Origin: Candidatus Flexicrinis proximus
Lineage (GTDB): Bacteria; Chloroflexota; Anaerolineae; Aggregatilineales; Phototrophicaceae
Length of the DNA: 64,000 nucleotides
Assembly: GCA_016712885.1 (NCBI GenBank)
Contig: JADJQF010000036.1
Span: 1-64,000, forward strand
Direction: 5' to 3'
The notes beneath the pieces were generated by a model that did no database searches, was not told where the DNA came from, and was given only the letters and a program-made list of their open reading frames with translations. The position numbers were made by a program, and so were the translations under genes. Positions 51,801 to 60,166 of the stretch are shown here, piece after piece. Positions within the stretch are counted from its first letter, which is position 1. Each line of letters starts with the position of its first letter.

Positions 51801-53008
51801 TCGACCATCTCAACGTACAGCGAAACATCATCTCCCAATACGCTTCGCGTGACGTGCTCGACGAGTTGACACTGCGTGTTAGTCAGTACCGAATACGTTC
51901 GCGCGTCTGAAACGCTGACCGTCAGCACGTTGCCGACGAGGCTGACCGGCGTGACCAGGCGCACCAAACGACCCAGCTGAGGCAGTTGCTGGCAAATCTT
52001 ATCCCATGTGGCAACCGCGGGGTCGCTGCGGTCTGGTGCTGCAGGAAGATCATCGTTCAGATCGGGCGGCGGCCAAGTCAGAAGCGATTGGTCCGTTTCT
52101 TCTGGGATCGGCTGCACATTCGGAATTGATGTGTCCGCCCACGATGCGATACCCCGTTCGGCTGCCCGGCCATCGCGTTTCCAGGCATGCAGCACGCGCC
52201 GGACGTATGCGAGGCTGCGCTTCTCGTAGATCACGGCCTCCTGGATCGCCATGCGGATCTGGTCCGTACTGTGTTCTGCCGCGAGCTCCCCGATTACCTG
52301 TTTCGCCATCGCCGTCAGTGCACCGATGTTTTCTTGAAAGTCGGTAAAAAGCGCCTGAAGTTCGGAATCGGTAGTGGTGGCAGCGGCGGAGGCAGAAGCA
52401 GTGCCCTCACCAGCCTCGCATGTGCCCTCGCGCGCGATTCGGTTCTCTTGAGTCTTATTACTCTTCTTCTTGTTCTTTGAATCTAGTTCGGGTGCAGCGT
52501 TTGCACTACCGTGGTGCAACTTCTGCACTACCTGTGGTGCATTTGCTGCACTACCGTGGGTGCAAATCCTGCACTGCCGGGGCCACCCCCGCCCGGGCGG
52601 GGGAAAAACCCCGGCCTGCGGCTCAATTCCTGCGCTGACGTGGTGCAAACTTTGCACTACCTTTCCGCTCGGAACGCCACGTGGTGCAAAGATTTCACTA
52701 CCCTCGCCAGAGATCGTGTACAGATTGCTGGTCGCATCGCCCTGGCCGCTTTCCTGCGGACGCTTGGCCAGATATCCCGCTTTGACCAGCGCTTTGACGC
52801 CATTGATCGCCGATCTGCGGCTGATGTTGGCGTCTTTTGCGATCGTCTCATAGCTGGGGAATGCCGACGCACTTTCGCGATCGGCGCGGCGGGCGATCAC
52901 AACGTAGATGCGAAACTGAATCGGCGTCAGATGTTCATCGAGCATCACAGCGTCGGGGACGCGCGTGAACGGAGTTGAGGCGTGGGGCACTACAGGATCG
53001 GATGGCAT
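51731..53008 (-). CDS. Replication-initiator-like protein (wHTH, DnaD-like, DnaA-N-like domains)
   Basis: ATG 53008 follows GGAGG with 6-base spacing, preferred to 53044. The first 100 or so residues form a winged HTH (MLDEHLTPIQFRIYVVIARR, FPSYETIAKDANISRRSAIN). A central variable part contains LHH repeats encoded by 22-23 bp DNA repeats. IRMAIQEAVIYEKRSLAYVR-RVLHAW resembles a DnaD-like domain, and the end (QLGRLVRLVTPVSLVGNVLT, VSVSDARTYSVLTNTQCQLV) resembles DnaA domain I, which binds helicase partners. The last 20 or so residues come from the RHS remnant. The layout resembles RepA_N-type initiators with an origin inside the gene; that assignment is inference. Confidence 0.6.
   Translation of the reverse strand: MPSDPVVPHASTPFTRVPDAVMLDEHLTPIQFRIYVVIARRADRESASAFPSYETIAKDANISRRSAINGVKALVKAGYLAKRPQESGQGDATSNLYTISGEGSEIFAPRGVPSGKVVQSLHHVSAGIEPQAGVFPPPGRGWPRQCRICTHGSAANAPQVVQKLHHGSANAAPELDSKNKKKSNKTQENRIAREGTCEAGEGTASASAAATTTDSELQALFTDFQENIGALTAMAKQVIGELAAEHSTDQIRMAIQEAVIYEKRSLAYVRRVLHAWKRDGRAAERGIASWADTSIPNVQPIPEETDQSLLTWPPPDLNDDLPAAPDRSDPAVATWDKICQQLPQLGRLVRLVTPVSLVGNVLTVSVSDARTYSVLTNTQCQLVEHVTRSVLGDDVSLYVEMVERRLCRRDGRRCDRLQLPARSLL
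52502..52661. repeat. Iteron-like 22-23 bp repeats inside the Rep-like gene
   Basis: TGCACTACC begins at 52502, 52524, 52547 and 52570 (last copy TGCACTGCC), giving periods of 22, 23 and 23. TGCGCTGAC at 52631 and TGCACTACC at 52653 repeat at 22. Most units continue into GTGGTGCA, making TTGCAC...GTGCAA partial palindromes. The spacing is not a multiple of three, so the protein frame is not what is conserved. Confidence 0.75.
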
Positions 53009-53044
53009 CTCGTCCCTCCAGGTCGCAAGCAATGTGGAAGACAA

Positions 53045-53391
53045 GCTGCGTCGAGAAAACGCAGCGTGAACTCAGATGGCTGTTATATGAGGAGGCAACG
53101 CGCTCGTGTGAGTGTTGAGGTCACACCGGTAGTCAGCCGCCTCCACCGATTTTCTTACCGGTCTGCGGACCGCATAGCATGCATTGAAGCATAAGGAGAT
53201 GTCCAAATATGGCGAAATTTACAGTTTCCGGTTAGCAATCTTATAATCTTGTCAAAGAAGTGGTTTCAAGCATTGCAGACGAACCCGTGCGACGTCCGTT
53301 TCGTATGCCGTTTGAGGTGCGCTGATGAGCGCATGACCTGGCCGCGTCAGCGCGGTTCGTTATCATCGATTTTCGCAGCGTCTAGTCGCCA
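53045..53391. other. Upstream region of the Rep-like gene
   Basis: I see no gene. It should contain the rep promoter. The short AT-rich stretch near 53215-53260 is the only compositional feature. Confidence 0.3.
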
Positions 53392-54122
53392 TTAGGCGGA
53401 AAAATGGCACACTTCGCGCTTATCCCGCCGCCCAATCTCCCACACCCGCCTTGAGATGCCGTACTCGCACGAGAGTTGTTCGAGTGGGTACCTCCAGCAA
53501 AAGCTCCCATATCCGGGAATTGCGTCCGGTCGTTTTCGGCTTAAGCGCGTTGATAGGCACGGTCGGTTCAGGCATCGGATACAGTCAGTGCAGGATAAAT
53601 TCCGAGCTCGAATCGAGGGAAGGAGTAGTGGACCCGAACAAGTCCACTTTTGTACTCCAATATCAGCTATTTGCATTGACAATCTGGAACACACGTTGTG
53701 GCGTGAGATCAAATTCGCGTGCCAGCGACGACAGCGTCTCCCCTGCTGCATGTCGAGCTTTCAGGATCGCATCGCGCCTGTAGTTGCTGTCCGCGATAAT
53801 TGGGAAATGCAATTGTATTGCAACGAGAACTTTCCGCTTGGAGGATAAGAGTCGCTCATATACTGTCTTGAGCCCCGACGTCCCATATTCGCTCCCCAAT
53901 ATCAATTGCTTGATTTGATGATCTGAAAGACACGTTGCGGCGTTAATTCGAATTCGCGAGCAAGCGATGACAATGTCTCCCCTGCCGCGTGTCGAGCTTT
54001 CAGGATTGCGTCGCCCTGAAGTTGCTGTCCGCAATAATTGGGAAGTGCAATTGTATTGCAACGAAAACTTTCCGCTTGGCGGACACGAGTCGCTCATATA
54101 CTGTCTTGAGCCCCGACGTCCC
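53392..54122 (-). repeat. Tandem mini-HTH repeats downstream of the recombinase
   Basis: Units of about 230 bp (about 53655-53883 and 53893-54122) are direct repeats. Each encodes GTSGLKTVYERLxSxKRKV, xVAIQLHFPIIADSN and a C-terminal HTH: GETLSSLAREFDLTPQRVFQ-IV in the first and LSSLAREFELTPQRVFQIIK in the second, where one base is lost between NFR and the HTH. A third, diverged unit (53401-53530) reads PLEQLSCEYGISRRVWEIGR. The upper unit is in frame with the recombinase tail. The HTH resembles sigma region 4. Confidence 0.7.
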
Positions 54123-55807
54123 GTTGGGGTCACTTAACGAGAGTAAACTCGAACATTGACCAGCCGAAAGGCTGGTTTTTGTTTCCGCCTCAATCCCACT
54201 GCCGTCCCGCACGCGATCAATCACGTCCTTGAGATACGCGAACGGCGGCAGCAGTTCCATCCGTAGTATTGCGCCCTCCGGGGTTACCACCACCCGGTCG
54301 ACCATTTCACGCAGCAGTTTCCTTTGATTGCTGCGCTCCAGCTTGCCATATAGTACACCCACTTTTGCAATCACAGTAATCGCAGCATCCAGATTCGCGA
54401 TATGCATGGCATTACTCGTCTCAAACGACTGCAACGTATCACGCAGTGTGCGCCGCCGATCCTGCCATTCGGTCCACAGGTTGTCCCAAACCTGATCTGT
54501 GATCTTCCCGGACGCGTACAAACGTAGTGCTCGTGCCTCTTCCTCATCGATATCCTTCAATTTGCGCTTGAGGTCGGCACGCTGATCGGGACGCATTCGG
54601 CCCAATTTGTCTGCCACCTCCTCGTTGTAGCTAGCCTGAATGCGCGGAATCAACGCCGGATCGACCTGTATCTTCATGAGCTCACCGGGGATCAGGGGAT
54701 CGACTCGGTTGCAGCGAATATTGACCGCGCTGCTTTCGATGCAATAGTAGGATGTGCCGCCACCTGAACGCCCGGTATTCGAAGTCGATCCGGTCAACCG
54801 CTGGACCTTTCCGTCGTTCAACTGCACATAAATCAGTCCGCGCAGCAGGTAATCATGGTTGGTTACGCTCCTGGATCGCTGCGTATGGCGAGCGATCAGA
54901 ATTGCCAGCCCCGTTCGAATTCCTCGGTTGTGACCAGCGGTTTCCATAATCCCTGTATCGTCTTGGGGGCGATACCGGCCTTCTCGCTGACCACCCATCC
55001 CGCGTAGAACCAGTTGTTGAGCACACGCGATAGACCATTGGCCGCGTCTTTGCGGTTTCCGCTGGCACTGACCATCACAAAGGGACGTCCACTCCGAAAA
55101 CGGTGACCGCGCGCGTGCAGTGCCTCGCAGATTTCCGACAGCGTGTACTGATCCGTCAAGAGTAAGTCCCAGGCAGTACGCCAGATTGCAAACCGTTCGG
55201 GATCCGGCTCGATCCAGCGCTTGTAGCGACCCGCGTGAGCCTTATCGATTTGCTCCGCCTTCTCCTCGCAGTTGATGTAGCCGTCGGGCGCTTTGCCGAC
55301 AAATCCGCCAGACCGCAGCTTGGCATGGAGTCCACCCGTCACACGCTGCCCCAACTTGATCGATTCACGCCGGGCGAGTGTGAATGACAGGCTGACGAGG
55401 ATCCGGTCGTCCGGATCGATTGGATCAAGGTCGGGATAATCCGCAAATCGCACAGCGATGCCCAGCTCGTGCAGCGCGTCAATGGCGGTGAGCGCTTCCG
55501 TGTCGTTACGGCCGAACCGTTCTGCGTTCTCCACCGCAACACGCGAAAAGTGGCCGCCTCGGGCATGCTCAAGCATTAATTGAAAGCCCGGCCGGTTGTT
55601 GGCGTATCGGCCGCTCAGATTGTCGATGTACTCGTTGAATACCGGCATCGTTGACCGGCTGAACAGCGATGTCTGGATCGTATGCCGCTGCCGCCGCTGA
55701 GAGTTCTCAGGATTCTGTGCTTCTTCACTGCTGGTGCGGAGATACACAGCCCATCCGTGTTTGGGTGGCGGTCTCTGCCTGCTTTGACGACTCATTGCAT
55801 GCTCCAA
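54000..55807 (-). pseudogene. Large serine recombinase with one frameshift
   Basis: The N-terminal catalytic core (WAVYLRTSSEEAQNPENSQR, S26 as nucleophile; RVAVENAERFGRNDTEALTA; SLSFTLARRESIKLGQRVTG) and recombinase domain (GFVGKAPDGYINCEEK, LSRVLNNWFYAGWVVSEKAG) lie in one frame to TTEEFERG at about 54905. The next frame continues LAILIARHTQRSRSVTNHDY, LRGLIYVQLNDGKVQRL, a partial zinc ribbon (YYCIESSAVNIRCNRVD), a coiled coil (DLKRKLKDIDEEEARALRLY) and ERSNQRKLLREMVDRVVVTP. One indel is enough to explain the break, so a sequencing error is possible. Length when joined is about 590 residues, normal for phage or ICE serine integrases. Confidence 0.88.
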
Positions 55808-56099
55808 TTATCCCTCTGGACAGCTTACATCGAGACGTCTGATCTGTGTTTTTGCATGCGGTTTTCATCCGGCTTGTGTTCAGACATGCCCGCATCCCCG
55901 TTGCCCGCGGGAACCTCGCATTGAACCCGGATCAGAATCTCCGCGACACGGATAATGCGGAGCAACATGTCTTCAGAAGACCTTGTCGAAGCAGGTGTCG
56001 AGTGCATAGTGGATGCCTTTCGCGGGACGCTGCCCGCACCTGACTGGGCCTAAAATCCGAGCACTGGTATCAGCGTAACCCACGAATCGCGGACCTGAA

Positions 56100-56114
56100 T
56101 GTCACTTTTTGACA
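56100..56114. promoter_or_regulatory. TGTCA-N5-TGACA site, left copy
   Basis: TGTCACTTTTTGACA is the exact inverse complement of the 15-mer at 60131-60145. The two sites bracket the regulator pair at 56.3-59.8 kb. Each has TGTCA/TGACA arms, as dimeric repressor sites do. Confidence 0.55.
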
Positions 56115-56125
56115 ATCGACCATCA

Positions 56126-56148
56126 CAGATTTGCACGGTGCAAATCTG
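56126..56148. promoter_or_regulatory. Perfect palindrome upstream of the LuxR-type gene
   Basis: CAGATTTGCAC, one G, then GTGCAAATCTG form a perfect 23-base palindrome. A second hairpin, GAATGC/GCATTC, lies at 56155-56175. They may be operator or transcript-end structures of the upstream region. Confidence 0.5.
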
Positions 56149-56199
56149 TCTATCGAATGCAAATCTTTCGCATTCCAGACTCAAGAAATTGATAGAAAA

Positions 56200-56248
56200 T
56201 CTTGAGATAGCGGTTTTCTCAAAAAACGTTGAGAAATTCTTGAGAATT
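56200..56248. promoter_or_regulatory. TTGAGAA direct repeats with 11-bp period (LuxR-type promoter)
   Basis: TTGAGAA occurs at 56229-56235 and 56240-56246, exactly 11 bases apart, with a further TCTTGAGA at 56200-56207. The same pair with the same period precedes the wHTH-STAND gene at 59849-59866. OmpR/PhoB-type winged helices bind direct repeats spaced by 11 bases. Confidence 0.6.
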
Positions 56249-56344
56249 ACCGGCCACTTCACGGCATAGAATTTCGACTGCAACAACTTGACGGAAACGG
56301 CCTGAATGGGCGGCGTCCAAAAAGCAAAAAGGGGGTACCAGCCA

Positions 56345-56992
56345 ATGCGAACGATCAAACTGGTTTTTGTTTCCGCCAATGCGCTTACACGCGGCGGTAT
56401 CCAGCAGATTATGGCCAAGTCCGAGCCGTCGATTGAAGTCGTCTGCACAGTGGCGGACTTTCCGGCCGCTCATCAGTATCTCGACGATAATCCGGTCGAT
56501 GTCGTCCTGATTGATGAGGCGCTGCCCCTCTACACTAATCTGTTGTCTGAGGTGAGGACGCTCTGTTTCGAACACTTCGGGGTGGCCGTAGTCCTAATAC
56601 TGCAGCGGCCGACTGTGAGCCTTGTGATGCGGTTCCTGCATGTGCACGGCGTTCGCGGTATCCTTCAGAAGAACGACGACTTGGAATGCAATCTCGCCCA
56701 GGCGATTGTCCTGGGCAAGCAGCGCAGCATCTACCTCTCACCGGGGATTTCACAACTCATCGATTCGCAGCGACCCCTGCCGACCGGAATCGCTCAACGC
56801 GACATTGATGTGCTCAAGCTGCTGGCCGATGGCCTAGATACGAAAGAAATCGCCTTTCATATTGGAGTCAGAAGCCACACCATCTATCGAATTCTCCAGT
56901 CGCTGCGTGTGCTGTTCAACGTGCAGACCAATACGCATCTCATCAGCATCGCGCATCAGAGCAAGCTGCTGGATGCGCAAAGGGTGGAGTAA
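56345..56992 (+). CDS. LuxR-type response-regulator-like protein
   Basis: From ATG 56345 (MRTIKLVFVSANALTRGGIQ) it has about 215 residues. The N-terminal half is receiver-like (NPVDVVLIDEALP, VAVVLILQRPT) but the phospho-acceptor context is atypical (IDEALP). The end is a LuxR HTH (GIAQRDIDVLKLLADGLDTK, EIAFHIGVRSHTIYRILQ). GGGGG lies upstream of ATG. It converges with the wHTH-STAND gene and shares its operator-like repeats. No kinase is adjacent, so it is an orphan. Confidence 0.8.
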   Translation: MRTIKLVFVSANALTRGGIQQIMAKSEPSIEVVCTVADFPAAHQYLDDNPVDVVLIDEALPLYTNLLSEVRTLCFEHFGVAVVLILQRPTVSLVMRFLHVHGVRGILQKNDDLECNLAQAIVLGKQRSIYLSPGISQLIDSQRPLPTGIAQRDIDVLKLLADGLDTKEIAFHIGVRSHTIYRILQSLRVLFNVQTNTHLISIAHQSKLLDAQRVE

Positions 56993-57018
56993 GTGACCGT
57001 CGTCAGCGGGAGATCCGG

Positions 57019-59817
57019 TTAATGGTCGTTATTTCGGTCGAAACCATGCCGCCGGTCATAGATCAGGGCGGTAACATCGGTCCAGCTCAGCGACCGTCCG
57101 GTTTGCCAATTGGTGTTCCAGTCTGCGTTCCTGTTCGCTCGCAGCTTCGCCATCACTGCATCGCACGCCGCACGTTCGAGCTGAGACTTCGGCAGGCCGC
57201 TGGTAGCGCGCGATTGGTCGGCAAACCCGTAAAGCTGCACGGCCAGATTCACCTGTCCCTGCGCTGCAAAGTAAGCAGCGAATTCCTCCAGCACCGTCAC
57301 CAGCGCGCTTTTGTCGTCGCTCTTGTGGCTTAGCATCAGCCCGCGGTCGAGGTAGTCGAATGCGGTCTCGATGTCACCTTCCAGCCGAAGCAGTTTTCCA
57401 AAGGCAATGTAGACCCAGGTCGTCATCGGCGGGGAGTTCAGTGCTTTACACAGGTGTTGCGCTTCGGCGAAAGAATCGCGCGCCTGCACCAGTTTGTCCA
57501 GATAGAGCGCGATTCGTCCCAGGCCGACGATCGGCCAGACGCTCAGGTTGGCCAGTCCTAGCTCGCGGCACAACGCCAGGCTGTTCGACAGCTTCTGCGC
57601 CGCTGCACCGACGTCTGCCCGGTATAGCGCGATCCAGCCATCACAAGTGACCGCCAGCGCCAGACCCAGCAAATCCCCGGACTGCTGAGCCAGCGCCAGT
57701 CCCTTATCTATGAGGTCCTGTGCCTCATCACAATGACCTTGCAGCAGCTCGACCCAGCTCAGGCCGGTATAGGCCCACGCAATCCCCTGCCCGTATTCCA
57801 GCGACTGCCATATAGACAGCTTCTCCTGATAATGCTTCTGCGCCTCCAGCGCCTCACCTTGATAAGTCGCGATCATACCCAGATTGCCCAGAGCCTGGGC
57901 GATGTCTGGCCGGTACTTGCGCTCACGCGCAATACCTAACGCCTGTTCAGAAAGTGCGCGTCCTTCGGTGAAATCGCCCTGATTGGTTAATGCTGAGGCC
58001 AGGACGAGTAGTGCGCCGGTGATTCCTGCGGCATCCCCGGACGCTTCGTACAGGCGCAGGCTCTCTCTGTATAGGCTCTGAGCGACCTGAATCTCCCCCA
58101 GCCAATCGGCGAGCGCACCGGCGCAATAGAGGGCGCGGGCGCGTAATGGACTCCCAAGATCCTTTGTGGCGTCGAGCGCATCGAAGAGCCACTGCTTCCC
58201 CTCACGCAGCATGCCTAGGTGCGGCCAGAGTGGATACATGCCGACCGCAAGGCGAAGTGCCTTCTCACCGGCACTGTTTGAAAGCGCCCAACGCAAGGCG
58301 GCGCGGAAGTTGCCAAGTTCTGATGCGATCCACCCGATGCGCTGTTCGGTCGGAACCTGCGCTGACTGTTCCAGCAGCCCGACATAGTAATCGGCGTGAC
58401 GGCGGCCCAGTTCGGCTTTATCGCGCCGGCCAAGCAGCTGAGTAGCGTAGGCGCGAAACGAACCCAACATCGTATAGCGTGTTTCGCTCCGGATGTGATC
58501 CTCCCGTGAAGTGAGCAGACTCTTGTTTCGGAGAGACGCCAATTTTTTCGGGACACGCGCCAGTTGCTGGGCATCGCTCGCGTACACGGACGCGACTGCC
58601 TCAGCCGTAAAGCTACCGCTAAAGATGCTGAGTGAAACAAAGAGTTTGCGTTCTCTCGCTTCAAGCAGCTGGTAGCTCCAGTCGATCGCCGCCTGCAGTG
58701 TTTGATGCCGGGACGGAAGGTTGTTCTGACCGTCTTCGAGCACCGACAAATGGCTGTCAAGCCTGGTGAGCAGCTCTGGTGGGCCAAACCGTTTGCTCTG
58801 GGCGGCTGCCAATTCGATGGCCAGGGGCAGACCGTCGAGCCGGTCACAAAGCTGCTGCACGACGGCGGCGTTCTCCCCCATGATCGCAAAATCAGGAAGT
58901 ACGGCCTGGGCACGCTCAACAAAGAGTTGAACCGCTTCGCCGTGCACCATGTCCGTGTCACCGGCAGAATCGGGCTGAGAAGCCACCGACAGCGGCGGTA
59001 CTTCGAGATTGTGCTCACCGTACAGGTTCAGCGCCTCACGGCTCGTCACCAGTATTTTCACGCTTGGCGCTGACTTGAGTATGTCAAGCACCTGTCCGGA
59101 TGCAGATTGGACGTGCTCGAAATTGTCGAGAATGAGCAGCAAGTGCTTGTCGCGCAGGTAACTCTTGAGTGACGAGAGGACATCTGCGCCGATTTTCTCC
59201 CGAATCCCGAAGGTGCGCGCAATGGCACCTACGACAAACTCAGCCGACTCGACCGTCTCAAGTCCAATAAAGTGAATGCCACCGGCGAAGAACTGACTGT
59301 TCGCCAGCTGTCCGGTGACCTCAAGCGAGAGCCGCGTTTTGCCGATCCCGCCGGGACCAGTAATCGATATCAGGCGTATAACCGGCTTCCGAAGCATCCT
59401 CTCCAGCAAACCGAGTTCTCGCTCGCGGCCAATGAATGATGTGAGCGACGCAGGAAGTAAACTGTGATGGTCCGGCTTGTTTGCCGACGCAGATTCAAAG
59501 TGAGTTTCTGCGTCCGTTTTTTCAACCCATTTGTAGCCGATTCCCCGCACCGTCTTGAGATATCGCGGAGACTCCGCGCCGACACTTAGTTTCTTTCTCA
59601 GCTGGGCCATATAGGAATACAGGTAGTTGTTCTGTATCCCATAAACATCACCCCAAACCGCCTGCAGCAGGAATTCGTAAGACAGCGGCTGGTTTTTGTG
59701 CTCAATCAGCACCCTCAGCAGATCCCGTTCCTTAGGCGTTAACTGGATCGGCACGCCACCTTTGTGGATTTCGAGTGTATTCAAGTCGATTACAAGTTCG
59801 GATTGGCTCGTATTCAT
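57019..59817 (-). CDS. OmpR-type wHTH-STAND ATPase-TPR regulator
   Basis: From ATG 59817 (MNTSQSELVIDLNTLEIHKG), preceded by GAGGGAA at about 7 bases, it has about 932 residues. An OmpR/PhoB-type winged helix (about 1-100: LTPKERDLLRVLIEHKNQPL, YMAQLRKKLSVGAESPRYLK, TVRGIGYKW) leads into an NB-ARC ATPase (FIGRERELGLLERMLR, SITGPGGIGKTRLSLEVTGQ, HLLLILDNFEHVQSASGQVL, GLPLAIELAAAQSKRFGPPE) and TPR-like repeats from about 550. The intact gene encodes a signal-gated activator of the BTAD/SARP-like type. The 11-bp repeats just before its start suggest autoregulation. Confidence 0.88.
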   Translation of the reverse strand: MNTSQSELVIDLNTLEIHKGGVPIQLTPKERDLLRVLIEHKNQPLSYEFLLQAVWGDVYGIQNNYLYSYMAQLRKKLSVGAESPRYLKTVRGIGYKWVEKTDAETHFESASANKPDHHSLLPASLTSFIGRERELGLLERMLRKPVIRLISITGPGGIGKTRLSLEVTGQLANSQFFAGGIHFIGLETVESAEFVVGAIARTFGIREKIGADVLSSLKSYLRDKHLLLILDNFEHVQSASGQVLDILKSAPSVKILVTSREALNLYGEHNLEVPPLSVASQPDSAGDTDMVHGEAVQLFVERAQAVLPDFAIMGENAAVVQQLCDRLDGLPLAIELAAAQSKRFGPPELLTRLDSHLSVLEDGQNNLPSRHQTLQAAIDWSYQLLEARERKLFVSLSIFSGSFTAEAVASVYASDAQQLARVPKKLASLRNKSLLTSREDHIRSETRYTMLGSFRAYATQLLGRRDKAELGRRHADYYVGLLEQSAQVPTEQRIGWIASELGNFRAALRWALSNSAGEKALRLAVGMYPLWPHLGMLREGKQWLFDALDATKDLGSPLRARALYCAGALADWLGEIQVAQSLYRESLRLYEASGDAAGITGALLVLASALTNQGDFTEGRALSEQALGIARERKYRPDIAQALGNLGMIATYQGEALEAQKHYQEKLSIWQSLEYGQGIAWAYTGLSWVELLQGHCDEAQDLIDKGLALAQQSGDLLGLALAVTCDGWIALYRADVGAAAQKLSNSLALCRELGLANLSVWPIVGLGRIALYLDKLVQARDSFAEAQHLCKALNSPPMTTWVYIAFGKLLRLEGDIETAFDYLDRGLMLSHKSDDKSALVTVLEEFAAYFAAQGQVNLAVQLYGFADQSRATSGLPKSQLERAACDAVMAKLRANRNADWNTNWQTGRSLSWTDVTALIYDRRHGFDRNNDH

Positions 59818-59846
59818 GCTGATTTCCCTCATGCGATTGACGTGCA

Positions 59847-59866
59847 TCTTGAGAAAATCTTGAGAA
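59847..59866. promoter_or_regulatory. TTGAGAA direct repeats with 11-bp period (STAND gene promoter)
   Basis: TCTTGAGAA occurs at 59847-59855 and 59858-59866, an 11-base period, about 30 bases before the ATG. The same pair and period appears before the LuxR-type gene at 56.2 kb. Confidence 0.6.
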
Positions 59867-60130
59867 TATTTTCAGATCATAAGCGAATTCCATCGCTTAA
59901 CCTGTAACTGTCTGAAATTAATTTAGCGTCATTATCACTTGAGAGAGCAAAAAGTGCCACCACAAATCACGCTTGTTGTCCCGCGTGGGATAAGCACGCA
60001 GTTGTGATGCACCCCAAAGAACTGGACAGTGAAGTGTCGCGATTATCAGCGGGGCAGATCTCGCAGAACCTGTTTGTTGGACACAAGTGTTAAGAATGTG
60101 TCCCGTCCGTGTCGATTTTTGTACATCAAA

Positions 60131-60145
60131 TGTCAAAAAGTGACA
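60131..60145. promoter_or_regulatory. TGTCA-N5-TGACA site, right copy, with orphan Shine-Dalgarno
   Basis: TGTCAAAAAGTGACA is the inverse complement of 56100-56114. A near-perfect Shine-Dalgarno (AAGGAGGTGA, about 60150-60159) follows, but no gene starts properly after it; the VirD4 remnant on the other strand occupies the space. I infer a gene start cut off by rearrangement. Confidence 0.5.
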
Positions 60146-60166
60146 CCCCAAGGAGGTGACTTGGCG

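Noticed and set aside
54000..54122. Functional C-terminal fusion of the recombinase to the mini-HTH
   Set aside because: As read, the upper HTH is out of frame by one base and the frame ends at RATQS; I keep it only as a hypothesis under the mini-HTH finding.
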